A DNA stretch of 58,818 nucleotides from Bacteroidales bacterium (GTDB lineage Bacteria; Bacteroidota; Bacteroidia; Bacteroidales; Muribaculaceae). This document shows, one piece after another, positions 1-8,579 of this stretch. The translations under genes were made by a program, and so were the position numbers. The DNA is taken from positions 1 to 58,818 of the forward strand of contig JAJBUG010000032.1 in the NCBI GenBank assembly GCA_020860515.1, in the 5' to 3' direction. How positions within the stretch are numbered: the first letter of the stretch is position 1; every line of letters starts with the position of its first letter. Below the pieces are notes generated by a model. That model made no database searches. It was given only the letters and a program-made list of their open reading frames with translations, and had not been told where the DNA came from.

Positions 1-816
1 ATCTGTTTAGTACTGCTTCCAGCTATTTCACCCTACCATTTTACAATTTGGCCGATTCTTTTGATTGCCATCGCTTGCATGGCAGCTGTTGCAGCCCAGG
101 CACAGCTCAGCCTTGGCATCTTCAACCACCTCGGCGTGGGAGTTGGCGTAGGTACCACGGGTATCAATGTAGATGTAGCAATGCCCATCACACGATTTGT
201 GGCCGTGCGCGCCGGTGTGAATGTAATGCCACAGTTCAAAGTTAGCAGCGACCTCGACATCGAGACCGAAGCAGGCAATTACAATCTCAGCAGCTATGGT
301 TACAACATTCCTTCTGAAATTGAAATAGAAGGCAAGCCTACTATGACCACTGGCAAACTGCTCTTTGATATCTATCCTTTCCCAGTTGGCGGCTTCTTCG
401 TAAGCTTCGGTGCCTATTTCGGAGGCAGCAAGGTAATCAAAGCCTATAACAAAGAAGATGGAGTGCTCAAGGATGTAGTAAAATGGAACAAGGATAATCC
501 CAACGACCGCATCGGTGCCACCCTCGGTGATTATTTCCTTACCCCGGATGAGAATGGTAATGTAAATGCCGCCATCAAGGTCAATGGCTTCCGTCCTTAT
601 GCTGGCATCGGCTTTGGCCGCGCCATCCCAAAGCATCGCCTCGGCTTCCAGATGGAGCTTGGCTGCCAATTCTGGGGTTCGCCCAAAGTATATTGCAACG
701 ACCAGATTCTCGAAGAAGACAAGGTAGGCGATGGCGAAGGCGGTGTAATCAAATTCATCTCTAAGGTGACTGTATATCCCACCCTCACCTTCCGCCTCAC
801 TGGCCGCATCTTCTAA
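1..816 (+). CDS. Outer-membrane beta-barrel-like protein, 5' end unresolved
   Basis: The frame is open from the first base to a TAA at 814-816. From about base 64 it encodes a hydrophobic signal-peptide core ending AAVAAQAQ, then about 235 residues of alternating glycine-rich and aromatic strands, ending in FRLTGRIF, the terminal strand type of outer-membrane barrels. This suggests a porin-like or OmpW/OmpA-type barrel in the outer membrane; no specific family is recognised. No ATG with a basic n-region is visible: the only near start is TTG at 61, which would leave an unusually short uncharged leader, and the upstream codons do not resemble a signal peptide. The true start may lie outside the window or a junction may exist near base 55. 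A strong terminator follows, so it ends its own transcript. Confidence 0.6.
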   Translation: MCLVLLPAISPYHFTIWPILLIAIACMAAVAAQAQLSLGIFNHLGVGVGVGTTGINVDVAMPITRFVAVRAGVNVMPQFKVSSDLDIETEAGNYNLSSYGYNIPSEIEIEGKPTMTTGKLLFDIYPFPVGGFFVSFGAYFGGSKVIKAYNKEDGVLKDVVKWNKDNPNDRIGATLGDYFLTPDENGNVNAAIKVNGFRPYAGIGFGRAIPKHRLGFQMELGCQFWGSPKVYCNDQILEEDKVGDGEGGVIKFISKVTVYPTLTFRLTGRIF

Positions 817-840
817 TCCTTAAATATGACACTTTCATAA

Positions 841-868
841 AGCCTGGAGCCACCTCCAGGCTTTTTTT
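841..868 (+). terminator. Rho-independent terminator after the barrel gene
   Basis: An 8-bp GC-rich stem (841-848 with 855-862) with a 6-nt loop is followed by seven T. It lies 25 bp after the stop of the barrel gene. Confidence 0.85.
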
Positions 869-1265
869 GCGCGTAGATAAAGTGTAGAAAAGTGTCAGCA
901 ACTTTGTGGCAAGTTTTGAGCAAATAAATTTGGAATTCTTGTGAAAAATGGCATAACCATTCCGTTTTTAATTATCCAAATTAATTGTTGTTGGCTTGCT
1001 TTTAAGTTGCCAATACAGTTTTCTACGCTTTTCTACACTCTATTTGGTGAAAAATTATTAACTTTGCAGTTATAAACACGATGTTGATAACTTCGTTATC
1101 TCATTTTGTATCAATAGTTAGGTATGTTGATAACTATGAAAATTGCGTTGGCAAAGCTCAGCAATTCAAAATTCCAAGTTTTTGCCAAAAAAGTTATCTC
1201 CGCTATCAACGCCTATTATAGTTATTATAGAAGTTTTTTATAAAAAAATTTTTTCATCAATAATA
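869..1265. other. Intergenic region upstream of nadA
   Basis: About 400 bp without a supported gene. It holds a 12-bp inverted repeat (881-892 and 1028-1039), a Bacteroidetes -7 box at 1059-1066, two direct copies of TGTTGATAA (1082-1090 and 1125-1133) resembling DnaA boxes read on the minus strand, and a small GATAAC/GTTATC hairpin at 1085-1099. The longer open frame starting at 1143 is judged upstream extension of nadA rather than coding, because it is AT-rich and lacks NadA similarity. Confidence 0.5.
1059..1066 (+). promoter_or_regulatory. Putative -7 box (TAACTTTG) for nadA
   Basis: Exact match to the Bacteroidetes TAnnTTTG consensus, about 200 bp before the nadA start. No TTTG box at 19-21 bp upstream was found, so the assignment is tentative. 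Confidence 0.4.
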
Positions 1266-2246
1266 ATGAAAGCTGAAAACTCAGCCTGCGAGAAGCAGCA
1301 AGAAATAAAATCCACGTTTGAGCCTGATTTCTTGAAAAGCGAGATCAACAGGCTGAAAAAAGAAAAGAGCGCCGTGATCCTGGCCCACTATTATCAGCTG
1401 GGTGAAATCCAGGACTTGGCTGACTACATAGGCGACTCTCTGGCTCTGGCTCAGATTGCAGCCAAGCTCGACAATCCTATCATAGTGCTTTGCGGCGTGC
1501 ACTTCATGGGCGAGACTGCCAAAATTCTCTGCCCCGACAAAAAGGTGCTGTGTCCTGATCCTGAGGCAGGGTGTTCGCTTGCTGACAGCTGCCCGGCTGA
1601 AGATTTCAAGAAATTCATTGAAGAGCATCCTGGCCACACAGTAATAAGCTATGTTAACACCTCAGCAGGAGTGAAGGCTCTGACTGATGTGCTGGTGACA
1701 TCATCAAATGCTCAGAAGATAGTTGAGACCTTTCCAAAAGATGAAAAGATAATCTTTGGTCCTGACCACAACCTTGGTACATATATTAATAATATCACTG
1801 GGCGCCAGATGGTGCTGTGGCATGGAGCTTGCCATGTGCATGAGCAATTCTCACTCGACAAAATATTGGAACTTAAAAAAGAGTATCCCGATGCCAAGCT
1901 GCTTGTGCACCCCGAGTGCAAGCAGCATCTGCATATCTTAGCCGACAAGGTAGGCTCTACGGCAGCACTTCTAAAATACGCTCAGGAAAATTCAGCCAAC
2001 GAATTTATAGTGGCCACCGAGAGCGGCATCCTGCATGAGATGAAAAAGAAATGTCCCGACAAGACATTCATCCCTGCTCCTCCCGAAGATGCCACTTGCG
2101 CTTGCAACAATTGCAGCTACATGAAGCTCAACACCCTGGAAAAGCTATACCGCTGCCTTAAGGATGAGGCTCCGGAAATCCAAGTTGACCCTGCAATCGC
2201 CGAGCGTGCCAAACGCCCAATCGAGCGCATGCTCGCTTTAAGTTGA
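1266..2246 (+). CDS. nadA: Quinolinate synthase NadA
   Basis: Condenses iminoaspartate (made by NadB) with dihydroxyacetone phosphate to quinolinate in de novo NAD synthesis, using an oxygen-labile 4Fe-4S cluster; cytoplasmic. The 326-aa length from the ATG at 1266 fits the family. Visible motifs are AHYYQ near the N-terminus, CGVHFMGETAKIL with Cys76, WHGACHVHEQF with Cys189, HPEC, ATESG, and the C-terminal CACNNCSYMK with cysteines 278, 280 and 283; Cys76, Cys189 and one of the last group would be the cluster ligands. The frame is open upstream to 1143, but those 41 codons are AT-rich and non-homologous, so the start at 1266 is chosen. nadB and nadC are not in this window. Confidence 0.95.
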   Translation: MKAENSACEKQQEIKSTFEPDFLKSEINRLKKEKSAVILAHYYQLGEIQDLADYIGDSLALAQIAAKLDNPIIVLCGVHFMGETAKILCPDKKVLCPDPEAGCSLADSCPAEDFKKFIEEHPGHTVISYVNTSAGVKALTDVLVTSSNAQKIVETFPKDEKIIFGPDHNLGTYINNITGRQMVLWHGACHVHEQFSLDKILELKKEYPDAKLLVHPECKQHLHILADKVGSTAALLKYAQENSANEFIVATESGILHEMKKKCPDKTFIPAPPEDATCACNNCSYMKLNTLEKLYRCLKDEAPEIQVDPAIAERAKRPIERMLALS

Positions 2247-2379
2247 ATAATTTGAAAAGCTTTAATCCGGATGGGGCTCGTTTAATACTTCCTCCGGATG
2301 GCGTTCGCTTTACCGTCTCCTCGCTTTCCCGCTTTACCGAAAAATATAAAATTTTTCTCAGAAAAATAATAATTTTGTA

Positions 2380-5151
2380 ATGGCTTACAACCACAAAGAC
2401 ATCGAACCGCGCTGGCAACAGCATTGGAAGGACCAGCGCACCTATCAGGTCGATATCGACCCTTCACGCCCCAAATTCTATGTGCTCGACATGTTCCCAT
2501 ACCCTTCGGGCGCAGGCTTGCACGTGGGGCATCCCCTTGGCTACATAGCCAGCGACATATTCTCGCGCTACAAGCGCCTTTGCGGCTATAACGTGCTCCA
2601 TCCTATGGGATATGATGCCTACGGCCTGCCTGCCGAGCAATATGCCATCCAGACTGGCCAGCATCCCGAAAAGACAACAACCGACAATATCAATCGTTAT
2701 CGCAGCCAGCTTGACAAGATTGGCTTCTGCTATGATTGGAACCGCGAAATTCGCACATGCGACCCTGAGTACTACAAGTGGACTCAGTGGGCCTTCATGA
2801 AGATGTTCAACTCATATTATAGCTATGATACCAATAAGGCTGAACCAATAGCTGACCTTATCAAGCATTTTGAGGAAAAAGGAGCCGCTGATTTGAATGT
2901 GGCTTGCTCAAAAGAGCTTGATTTCACTGCTGACCAGTGGAAGAATATGAGCGAGAAAGAAAAGAGCAATACATTGATGAACTATCGCATTGCTTATCTT
3001 GGCAACACCATGGTGAACTGGTGTCCTCAGCTTGGCACAGTGCTTGCCAACGACGAGGTGAGCGAGGGCCTGTCGATTCGTGGCGGTTATCCAGTAGAAC
3101 AAAAGCTGATGTATCAATGGTGTCTGCGCGTGTCGGCTTATGCTCAGCGTCTGCTTGATGGCCTTGATAAGATTGATTGGACTGACAGCCTTAAGGAAAC
3201 CCAGCGCAATTGGATTGGTCGCAGCGAGGGTGCTGAGATGCGCTTTAAAATCGACAATAGTGATATAGAACTCGAAATCTTCACTACTCGCGCCGATACT
3301 ATTTTTGGCGTAACCTTTATGGTGCTTGCTCCCGAAAGCCAATATGTGAATCAAATCACTACTCCTGAGCAACGCGCTGCAGTAGATGAATATGTAGCTG
3401 CAACAAAGCGCAAGACTGAGCGCGAGCGTATGATTGATAAAAAGGTGACAGGCGTATTCACTGGAGCCTATGCCATCAATCCTCTCAATGGCACCAAGAT
3501 TCCAATATGGGTCAGCGATTATGTATTGGCAGGCTATGGCACCGGTGCCATCATGGCTGTGCCCGCTCACGACAGTCGCGACTATGCCTTTGCCAAGCAT
3601 TTCAATCTTCCTATCATTCCTCTTATCGAGGGTGCTGATGTGTCGGAGGAAAGCTATGATGCTAAAGAAGGTATTGTAATCAATTCAAAGAGTGATATCC
3701 TTGATCTCAATGGTCTGCAAGTAAAAGAGGCTATCGCAAAAACCAAGGAAAGAATCAAAGAGCTTGGAATTGGCAAGGTAAAGGTAAATTATCGTCTGCG
3801 CGACGCTATCTTCAGTCGCCAGCGCTATTGGGGCGAACCATTCCCAGTATATTACAAGGATGGCATTCCTACCCTGCTGCCTGAAGATAAGTTGCCATTG
3901 CTTCTGCCTGAGGTGGACAAATATCTGCCTACCGAAACTGGCGAACCTCCACTGGGTCGCGCTAAGAATTGGGTGAGTGAGGATGGCTATCCTCTCGAAC
4001 TCAACACTATGCCTGGTTTTGCAGGCTCTTCGGCGTATTATCTGCGTTATATGGATCCTCGCAATCATGAAGCATTGGTATCTAAGGAGGCAGATGAATA
4101 TTGGCGTAATGTTGACCTCTATATCGGAGGCACCGAGCATGCTACTGGCCACTTAATTTATAGCCGCTTCTGGAACAAGTTCCTCTATGACCTTGGTCTC
4201 GTATGCGAGGATGAGCCCTTCAAGAAGCTTGTGAATCAGGGTATGATTCAGGGTCGCAGCAATTTTGTCTATCGTATCCAAGGCACCAACACCTTTGTGT
4301 CGGCTGGTTTGAAGAAGAATTATGATGTCACTCCTATCCATGTGGATGTAAACATTGTAAGCAATGACGAGCTTGACCTTGACAAGTTCCGTGCTTGGCG
4401 CCCTGAGTATAAGGATGCTGAATTTGTGCTCGAAGATGGCAAATACATCTGCGGCTGGGCAGTAGAGAAGATGTCAAAGTCGATGTTCAATGTTGTTAAT
4501 CCCGACGACATTGTTGACCGCTATGGAGCTGACACTCTTCGTCTCTACGAGATGTTCCTTGGTCCGCTTGAGCAGAGCAAGCCATGGGATACCAACGGCA
4601 TCGAGGGGGTGAATCGCTTTATCAAGAAGCTATGGGCTCTCTTCTACAATGGAGAGACACTTGCAGTGGATGATTCAGAGCCAACAAAGGAAAACCTTAA
4701 GAGTCTGCATAAGCTCATCAAGAAGGTTACGAGCGATATCGAATCGTTCAGCTACAACACCTCGATTGCTGCCTTCATGATCTGCGTCAATGAGTTGTCG
4801 GCTCAGAAGTGTCGCAGCCGTCAGGTGCTGGAGCAGTTGTTAATTCTCTTGGCTCCATTCACTCCGCACGTATGCGAGGAGCTGTGGCATGCTATTGGTC
4901 ATGATACCACTGTATGCGATGCACAATGGCCTAAGCATAACGAGGAATACCTCAAGGAGGATGAGGTCAACTATGCAGTGCAATTCAATGGCAAAGCTCG
5001 ATTCAATATCCAGCTTCCAGTGGATGCCACCCAAGAGGATGCTCAGAAAGCGGCCCTTGAGAATCCTGGCGCAGCCAAGTGGATCGAAGGCAAGCAAATC
5101 CGCAAGGTAGTGTTTGTGCCCAAAAAGATCATCAACATCGTAGTAGGCTAA
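2380..5151 (+). CDS. leuS: Leucyl-tRNA synthetase
   Basis: Charges tRNA-Leu with leucine; cytoplasmic class I synthetase. The 923-aa protein has the HIGH signature as HVGHPLGY near residue 45, the CP1 editing domain ([12 protein letters not shown], then [15 protein letters not shown]) and the KMSKS loop as [15 protein letters not shown] around residue 697. The region near residues 145-200 is longer than in E. coli LeuRS, as is common in Bacteroidetes. The start [14 protein letters not shown] matches the conserved N-terminus. A TAATTTTG sequence at 2370-2377 sits only 2 bp before the ATG; if used as a promoter it would give a leaderless transcript, which is unproven. It is transcribed alone and ends in a strong hairpin. 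Confidence 0.97.
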   Translation: MAYNHKDIEPRWQQHWKDQRTYQVDIDPSRPKFYVLDMFPYPSGAGLHVGHPLGYIASDIFSRYKRLCGYNVLHPMGYDAYGLPAEQYAIQTGQHPEKTTTDNINRYRSQLDKIGFCYDWNREIRTCDPEYYKWTQWAFMKMFNSYYSYDTNKAEPIADLIKHFEEKGAADLNVACSKELDFTADQWKNMSEKEKSNTLMNYRIAYLGNTMVNWCPQLGTVLANDEVSEGLSIRGGYPVEQKLMYQWCLRVSAYAQRLLDGLDKIDWTDSLKETQRNWIGRSEGAEMRFKIDNSDIELEIFTTRADTIFGVTFMVLAPESQYVNQITTPEQRAAVDEYVAATKRKTERERMIDKKVTGVFTGAYAINPLNGTKIPIWVSDYVLAGYGTGAIMAVPAHDSRDYAFAKHFNLPIIPLIEGADVSEESYDAKEGIVINSKSDILDLNGLQVKEAIAKTKERIKELGIGKVKVNYRLRDAIFSRQRYWGEPFPVYYKDGIPTLLPEDKLPLLLPEVDKYLPTETGEPPLGRAKNWVSEDGYPLELNTMPGFAGSSAYYLRYMDPRNHEALVSKEADEYWRNVDLYIGGTEHATGHLIYSRFWNKFLYDLGLVCEDEPFKKLVNQGMIQGRSNFVYRIQGTNTFVSAGLKKNYDVTPIHVDVNIVSNDELDLDKFRAWRPEYKDAEFVLEDGKYICGWAVEKMSKSMFNVVNPDDIVDRYGADTLRLYEMFLGPLEQSKPWDTNGIEGVNRFIKKLWALFYNGETLAVDDSEPTKENLKSLHKLIKKVTSDIESFSYNTSIAAFMICVNELSAQKCRSRQVLEQLLILLAPFTPHVCEELWHAIGHDTTVCDAQWPKHNEEYLKEDEVNYAVQFNGKARFNIQLPVDATQEDAQKAALENPGAAKWIEGKQIRKVVFVPKKIINIVVG

Positions 5152-5177
5152 CAAGCCTGCGGCGCTGACAAAAACAC

Positions 5178-5217
5178 AAAAGTTGCGTAATCTCAAAAAG
5201 GTTTACGCAACTTTTTC
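5178..5217 (+). terminator. Terminator after leuS
   Basis: A 10-bp perfect stem (5181-5190 with 5203-5212), A-rich upstream flank and T-run downstream, 30 bp after the leuS stop. Confidence 0.85.
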
Positions 5218-5358
5218 TATGCCGATGGCGAGGGTGCTGATTGGAAAACCAATCCCTATCCAGTGGAAATCTCGGAAATTCCCGTCAATAAATCCACAGT
5301 CCTCCCCCTCAAATTAGCCCGCAGCGGCGGAGCCGCCATCCGCATCCACAAAATCTAA
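5215..5358 (+). pseudogene. Remnant resembling the C-terminus of a GH97 glycosidase
   Basis: A 47-codon open stretch with no possible start, read from 5215 to a TAA at 5356-5358. It translates to a segment starting FYADGEGADWKTNPYPVEI and ending LARSGGAAIRIHKI. The pattern of a DG.xADW.xNP turn, an alternating strand and an APGGG-like loop before the last strand resembles the C-terminal beta-domain of SusB-type GH97 alpha-glucosidases. Everything upstream is missing, because the leuS terminator abuts it directly. It is probably the decapitated end of a lost gene. The family assignment is from recalled pattern, not from a search. Confidence 0.45.
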
Positions 5359-5418
5359 GATGTCTTTATGATTAATAAGTAACCGAATTTAGTAATTATT
5401 CGATCTGAAATTCTATCT

Positions 5419-5483
5419 AAAATCGGCGAGTTTGAGCGGTATCTCCAATTTTTGCCACGATACCGCTCAAACTCGCCGATTTT
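5419..5483. repeat. 25-bp-stem hairpin, left copy
   Basis: Perfect 25-bp inverted arms (5419-5443 and 5459-5483) with a 15-nt loop. A nearly identical hairpin occurs at 7433-7496. It lies just beyond the 3' end of the minus-strand membrane-protein gene and could act as its terminator, but the stem is longer than is typical. Confidence 0.85.
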
Positions 5484-5505
5484 CGATTTGGAAAATGATT
5501 ATATA

Positions 5506-5907
5506 TCAATAAAAAATTGAGTCTCCACAGACGTAAAGAAAAATAAAACCTGTAATTATCAAATCTATAATAGTCCCAAATAGAAGTGGAGAAAGATAAC
5601 TTCTCCAAGATTTTCCATTCAAGTATCTTTTGGTTGTCATTGTTGCAAAGCATAGCAATGGGATGAAATAAAGGTTTAATATAATCATAATGACACATAG
5701 TATGATGATGCCAACGACTGGTACTTCATAATCTGGAAGGAACATTATTATTGTTCCTATTATGAGACCTAAAGACATAAAAAATAATATGGGAGAAAAA
5801 ATACATGGTATCAAAGTAAGGATTGTCCAAAATCTTAACCACCACGGAAGTGGAGATTTCTTTTGAAACAAAAGACTAAGTGTATGATTAATTTCTTTTT
5901 GATTCAT
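5506..5907 (-). CDS. Small multi-pass membrane protein, unknown function
   Basis: The 133-aa protein begins MNQKEINHTLSLLFQKKS and has about four hydrophobic segments (roughly residues 22-50, 58-80, 65-95 merging, and 108-130), so it is an inner-membrane protein; few charged residues lie between them. No family is recognised. It is 37 bp downstream of, and on the same strand as, the ATPase gene, so the two are probably co-transcribed. Both sit between the paired hairpins at 5419 and 7433, which suggests they were acquired together. Base composition is AT-richer than the flanking housekeeping genes. Confidence 0.6.
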   Translation of the reverse strand: MNQKEINHTLSLLFQKKSPLPWWLRFWTILTLIPCIFSPILFFMSLGLIIGTIIMFLPDYEVPVVGIIILCVIMIILNLYFIPLLCFATMTTKRYLNGKSWRSYLSPLLFGTIIDLIITGFIFLYVCGDSIFY

Positions 5908-5944
5908 GGATAAATGGATGTCAGATTAAAAAGGAGCATTATAT

Positions 5945-7357
5945 TCAAGGTTCGAAAAGGTCATCAAGAGTAATCACTGCTTGAAGTGCATTGTTGTATT
6001 TGCTCGGTGAAATTCCATAAGTGGTAATCAGCACCGGATGAACGCTCTTTGATATTTTGTTTGTAGTCACAAAATCCTTTTCTTTGTTTTCCATTGCCTT
6101 TGCTGCCTCTTGGTTGAAATGGTAGTGTTTATGGGAAAACTTCATCTCACAAAGATTAATTATTTCATCGCGCCTATCAATAACAAGGTCAATTTGTGAG
6201 CCTCCTCTTTGATTATGTCGCCAAGCATAATATTCAGATAGAATGCCAGAAATGCCAAGCTTCTGTTTGATTTGTCGAATATGAGCCATGCAAAGCTGTT
6301 CGAAAGTCAGACCAGCCCATGTGGTATGGGCGCGGTGGTCAATAGTGTTGCTCCAGTAATTTTCATCATTGGGTTGTGCTTTTAGATACGAGAAGTAAAA
6401 AATAGTAAAGAAATCACACAGCTGATATACAGCCTCGCGCTTCTTCCTTCCATAATATGGGTCTAATCTTACGAGGTCGCTATTTACCAAATTTTCCAAT
6501 TTTTTGGTTAAAGCACCACCGTCAGCCATTCCGGTGGCTTGTGCTATCTCAAGGCGCGTCATACCCATTTTCTTGGTACTTAGAGCCTCAACTATCTTCA
6601 CATACGCATCCGATGATTTGAACAAAGCCTTGTACAGATGGCTAAATTCTCCTCTTAACAAACAATTCTTTTTGAAAAAAATATTGTCAATGTTTTGTGG
6701 CAGACTAAGACCTGAGCGTAGTTTTGAAAGATAATAAGGCACACCACCCATTATCATATAACATTCAGCTATCTCATAGCGATTGAGTTTAATACCATTG
6801 CTTGCTAGATATTCTTCGGTTGCATGTAGGGAGAAAGGCTCAAGATACATGCGTTCGGTGTCACGGTTAAAGAGGCCACCTCGGTCACCAAGAAGTTTGT
6901 CCATTATCCAAGCCGTAGCTGAACCACAAAGTATCAGCATCAAGTCTTCTTGGCCAGCACCCCAACCGTTCCAAAAGTTTTCAATGGCGCTAACGAAGTC
7001 CGAGCGTTGTGCATCCATCCAAGGCACTTCGTCAAGGAATACTAATTTTCTACCTTCTCGATTTATGTCATGCAGGTAAGCCTTAAGTTGACGAAAAGCT
7101 TGAATCCAGTTTTTAGGTATTTCGATATCCTCACCGCTTGCTTCTGACAATACGTTGGCAAAATTTTCGAGTTGCTTCTTAGTATCCTTATTGTAAAGGC
7201 CTGTAAGATAGAAGTCAAATCTATTGTTAAAAGTTTCCCTTACGAGAAAAGTTTTTCCGATGCGTCGACGCCCATAAACTATTACCATTTCTGGTTTGCC
7301 AGAATCGTAACATTTCAGCAGAGCTTCTTTTTCTTTTTTACGTCCAATGATTTCCAT
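5945..7357 (-). CDS. ATP-binding protein, archaeal-type ATPase with nuclease-like C-terminus (DUF234-like)
   Basis: 470 aa. The N-terminal P-loop ATPase has Walker A YGRRRIGKTFLV (about residues 28-39) and Walker B KLVFLDEVPWMD (about 104-115). A winged-helix region follows (KKMGMTRLEIAQATGM, about 262-277). The C-terminal part has QIDLVIDRRDEIINLCEMKF, the D-x(n)-ExK pattern of a PD-(D/E)XK nuclease fold. These STAND-like ATPases are widespread in Bacteroidales and archaea; substrates are mostly unknown, with defence or DNA-related roles proposed. It has a near-consensus promoter directly upstream and a membrane-protein partner downstream. Function beyond ATP binding is inference. Confidence 0.85.
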   Translation of the reverse strand: MEIIGRKKEKEALLKCYDSGKPEMVIVYGRRRIGKTFLVRETFNNRFDFYLTGLYNKDTKKQLENFANVLSEASGEDIEIPKNWIQAFRQLKAYLHDINREGRKLVFLDEVPWMDAQRSDFVSAIENFWNGWGAGQEDLMLILCGSATAWIMDKLLGDRGGLFNRDTERMYLEPFSLHATEEYLASNGIKLNRYEIAECYMIMGGVPYYLSKLRSGLSLPQNIDNIFFKKNCLLRGEFSHLYKALFKSSDAYVKIVEALSTKKMGMTRLEIAQATGMADGGALTKKLENLVNSDLVRLDPYYGRKKREAVYQLCDFFTIFYFSYLKAQPNDENYWSNTIDHRAHTTWAGLTFEQLCMAHIRQIKQKLGISGILSEYYAWRHNQRGGSQIDLVIDRRDEIINLCEMKFSHKHYHFNQEAAKAMENKEKDFVTTNKISKSVHPVLITTYGISPSKYNNALQAVITLDDLFEP

Positions 7358-7397
7358 ATCTTAAAGTTCAAATTAAACAATTGAAGTTTTAACACTG

Positions 7398-7429
7398 CAA
7401 AGATAGCAAAGATTCCGACGATTTCCAAA
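7398..7429 (-). promoter_or_regulatory. Promoter of the ATPase gene
   Basis: On the minus strand, TTTG (7429-7426), 20 bp spacer, then TATCTTTG (7405-7398): an ideal Bacteroidetes sigma-ABfr layout, about 40 bp before the ATPase start. The right hairpin copy lies immediately upstream. Confidence 0.75.
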
Positions 7430-7432
7430 TCA

Positions 7433-7496
7433 AAAATCGGCGAGTTTGAGCGGTATCTCTAAATTTTATCCAGATACCGCTCAAACTCGCCCATTT
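7433..7496. repeat. 25-bp-stem hairpin, right copy
   Basis: Arms 7433-7458 and 7472-7496 pair with one mismatch around a 13-nt loop. Apart from the loop and that mismatch the sequence equals the hairpin at 5419-5483. It is on the promoter side of the ATPase gene, so it cannot serve as that gene's terminator. Confidence 0.85.
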
Positions 7497-7985
7497 TCGA
7501 TAAAATATAAGTAGTTTTATGGTAAATGAATTACCAATATGTCATCTTTCCATTCAAGGTCTTGTATGCCAGGATGGTTACAATCAAAATTAAAGAATCT
7601 GATAAGTCCTTTCAAATTTTCTGATTGTAACTGACGATTGGTTAGAATGAAAATTCTAAAAATCTCTTAAATAAGGTATTAAAGGATACATATTATGTAA
7701 ACTATGATTAAGGAAAGAACCTGAGGTAGCAAAGTTTTGTCATGTGCAAATATACGAAATAAAAGGTTAATCTCCAAATTTAAAATTTCATATTTGGTAA
7801 AAATAGTATTCTTTATGGGCTGGATTGGAGGCGTGGATGATGTAGAGGCCGGCTGAGGCAGGGCAATCTCATAGGCTTTGCCTCTGTAAACCTGCTTGCC
7901 ATCGATGGTGTAAAATTTTCTTATATAGTACCTCATTTTCGTAGGATTATAATAAAAGAGGGGGGTAATGCGTTAGTAAGGGGTT
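7497..7985. other. Unassigned interval before rdgB
   Basis: About 490 bp without a convincing gene. A minus-strand 85-codon frame (7679-7936) begins plausibly (YYIRKFYTIDGKQVYRGKAY), but its second half is low-complexity, AT-rich and lacks family similarity; it may be a decayed gene end. A short GGTAA/TTACC palindrome lies at 7519-7533. Nothing else stands out. Confidence 0.4.
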
Positions 7986-8579
7986 ATGAAACTTGTATTT
8001 GCGACCAACAACCAGCATAAACTCGAAGAGCTGCGCCAAATTGTTGGCCCAGGTCATCAAATCCTGGGCCTTAGCGATATTGGCTGCAACGCCGACATAC
8101 CCGAAACTGGCTCCACACTTCAGGAAAATGCCCTGCAAAAGGCAATGTATGTGTACCAAAATTATGGCTACGATTGCTTTGCCGATGACACAGGTCTTGA
8201 GGTGGATGCCCTGGGCGGGGAGCCAGGGATCTACAGCGCTCGCTATGCGCAAGTATGTGGCGGCATTGGCTCAGGCCATGACTCAAAAGCCAACATGGCA
8301 CTCCTCCTCAAGAAACTCGAAGGCAAGGAAAACCGTAAGGCACGCTTCCGCACAGTGATCGCACTGGTGAAAGGCGGCGAGCCACGATTCTTCGAAGGCA
8401 TCGTAGAGGGAGAAATCCTCACTGAGCCCCATGGCGAAGGAGGCTTTGGCTATGACCCTGTGTTCCGCCCCGAAGGCTGGAGCAAGACCTTTGCCGAGGC
8501 CGCTCCCTCAGAGAAAAATGCTGTAAGCCACCGAGGTCGCGCCACTAATAAGCTAATCAATTATCTCTCAAATGCGTAA
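7986..8579 (+). CDS. rdgB: XTP/dITP diphosphohydrolase (RdgB/HAM1)
   Basis: Hydrolyses inosine and xanthosine triphosphates to monophosphates, keeping deaminated purines out of DNA and RNA; cytoplasmic dimer. The 197 aa is the usual length. Motifs include the N-terminal FATNNQHKLEEL nucleotide loop, TGSTLQENALQKA, FADDTGLEVDALGGEPGIYS, EPHGEGGFGYDPVF and the terminal SHRGRA. The ATG at 7986 follows a purine-rich stretch. Its last 8 bp overlap the start of the PorZ-like gene, so the two are translationally linked even though their functions are unrelated. Confidence 0.96.
   Translation: MKLVFATNNQHKLEELRQIVGPGHQILGLSDIGCNADIPETGSTLQENALQKAMYVYQNYGYDCFADDTGLEVDALGGEPGIYSARYAQVCGGIGSGHDSKANMALLLKKLEGKENRKARFRTVIALVKGGEPRFFEGIVEGEILTEPHGEGGFGYDPVFRPEGWSKTFAEAAPSEKNAVSHRGRATNKLINYLSNA

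Noticed and set aside
1143..1265. Upstream extension of nadA
   Set aside because: AT-rich and unrelated to NadA; the ATG at 1266 gives the normal length.
2370..2377. TAATTTTG as the leuS promoter
   Set aside because: Only two bases before the ATG; a leaderless transcript is possible, but the match could be chance in AT-rich sequence.
7679..7936. 85-codon minus-strand frame as a gene
   Set aside because: AT-rich second half, no family similarity, no promoter; may be a decayed end.
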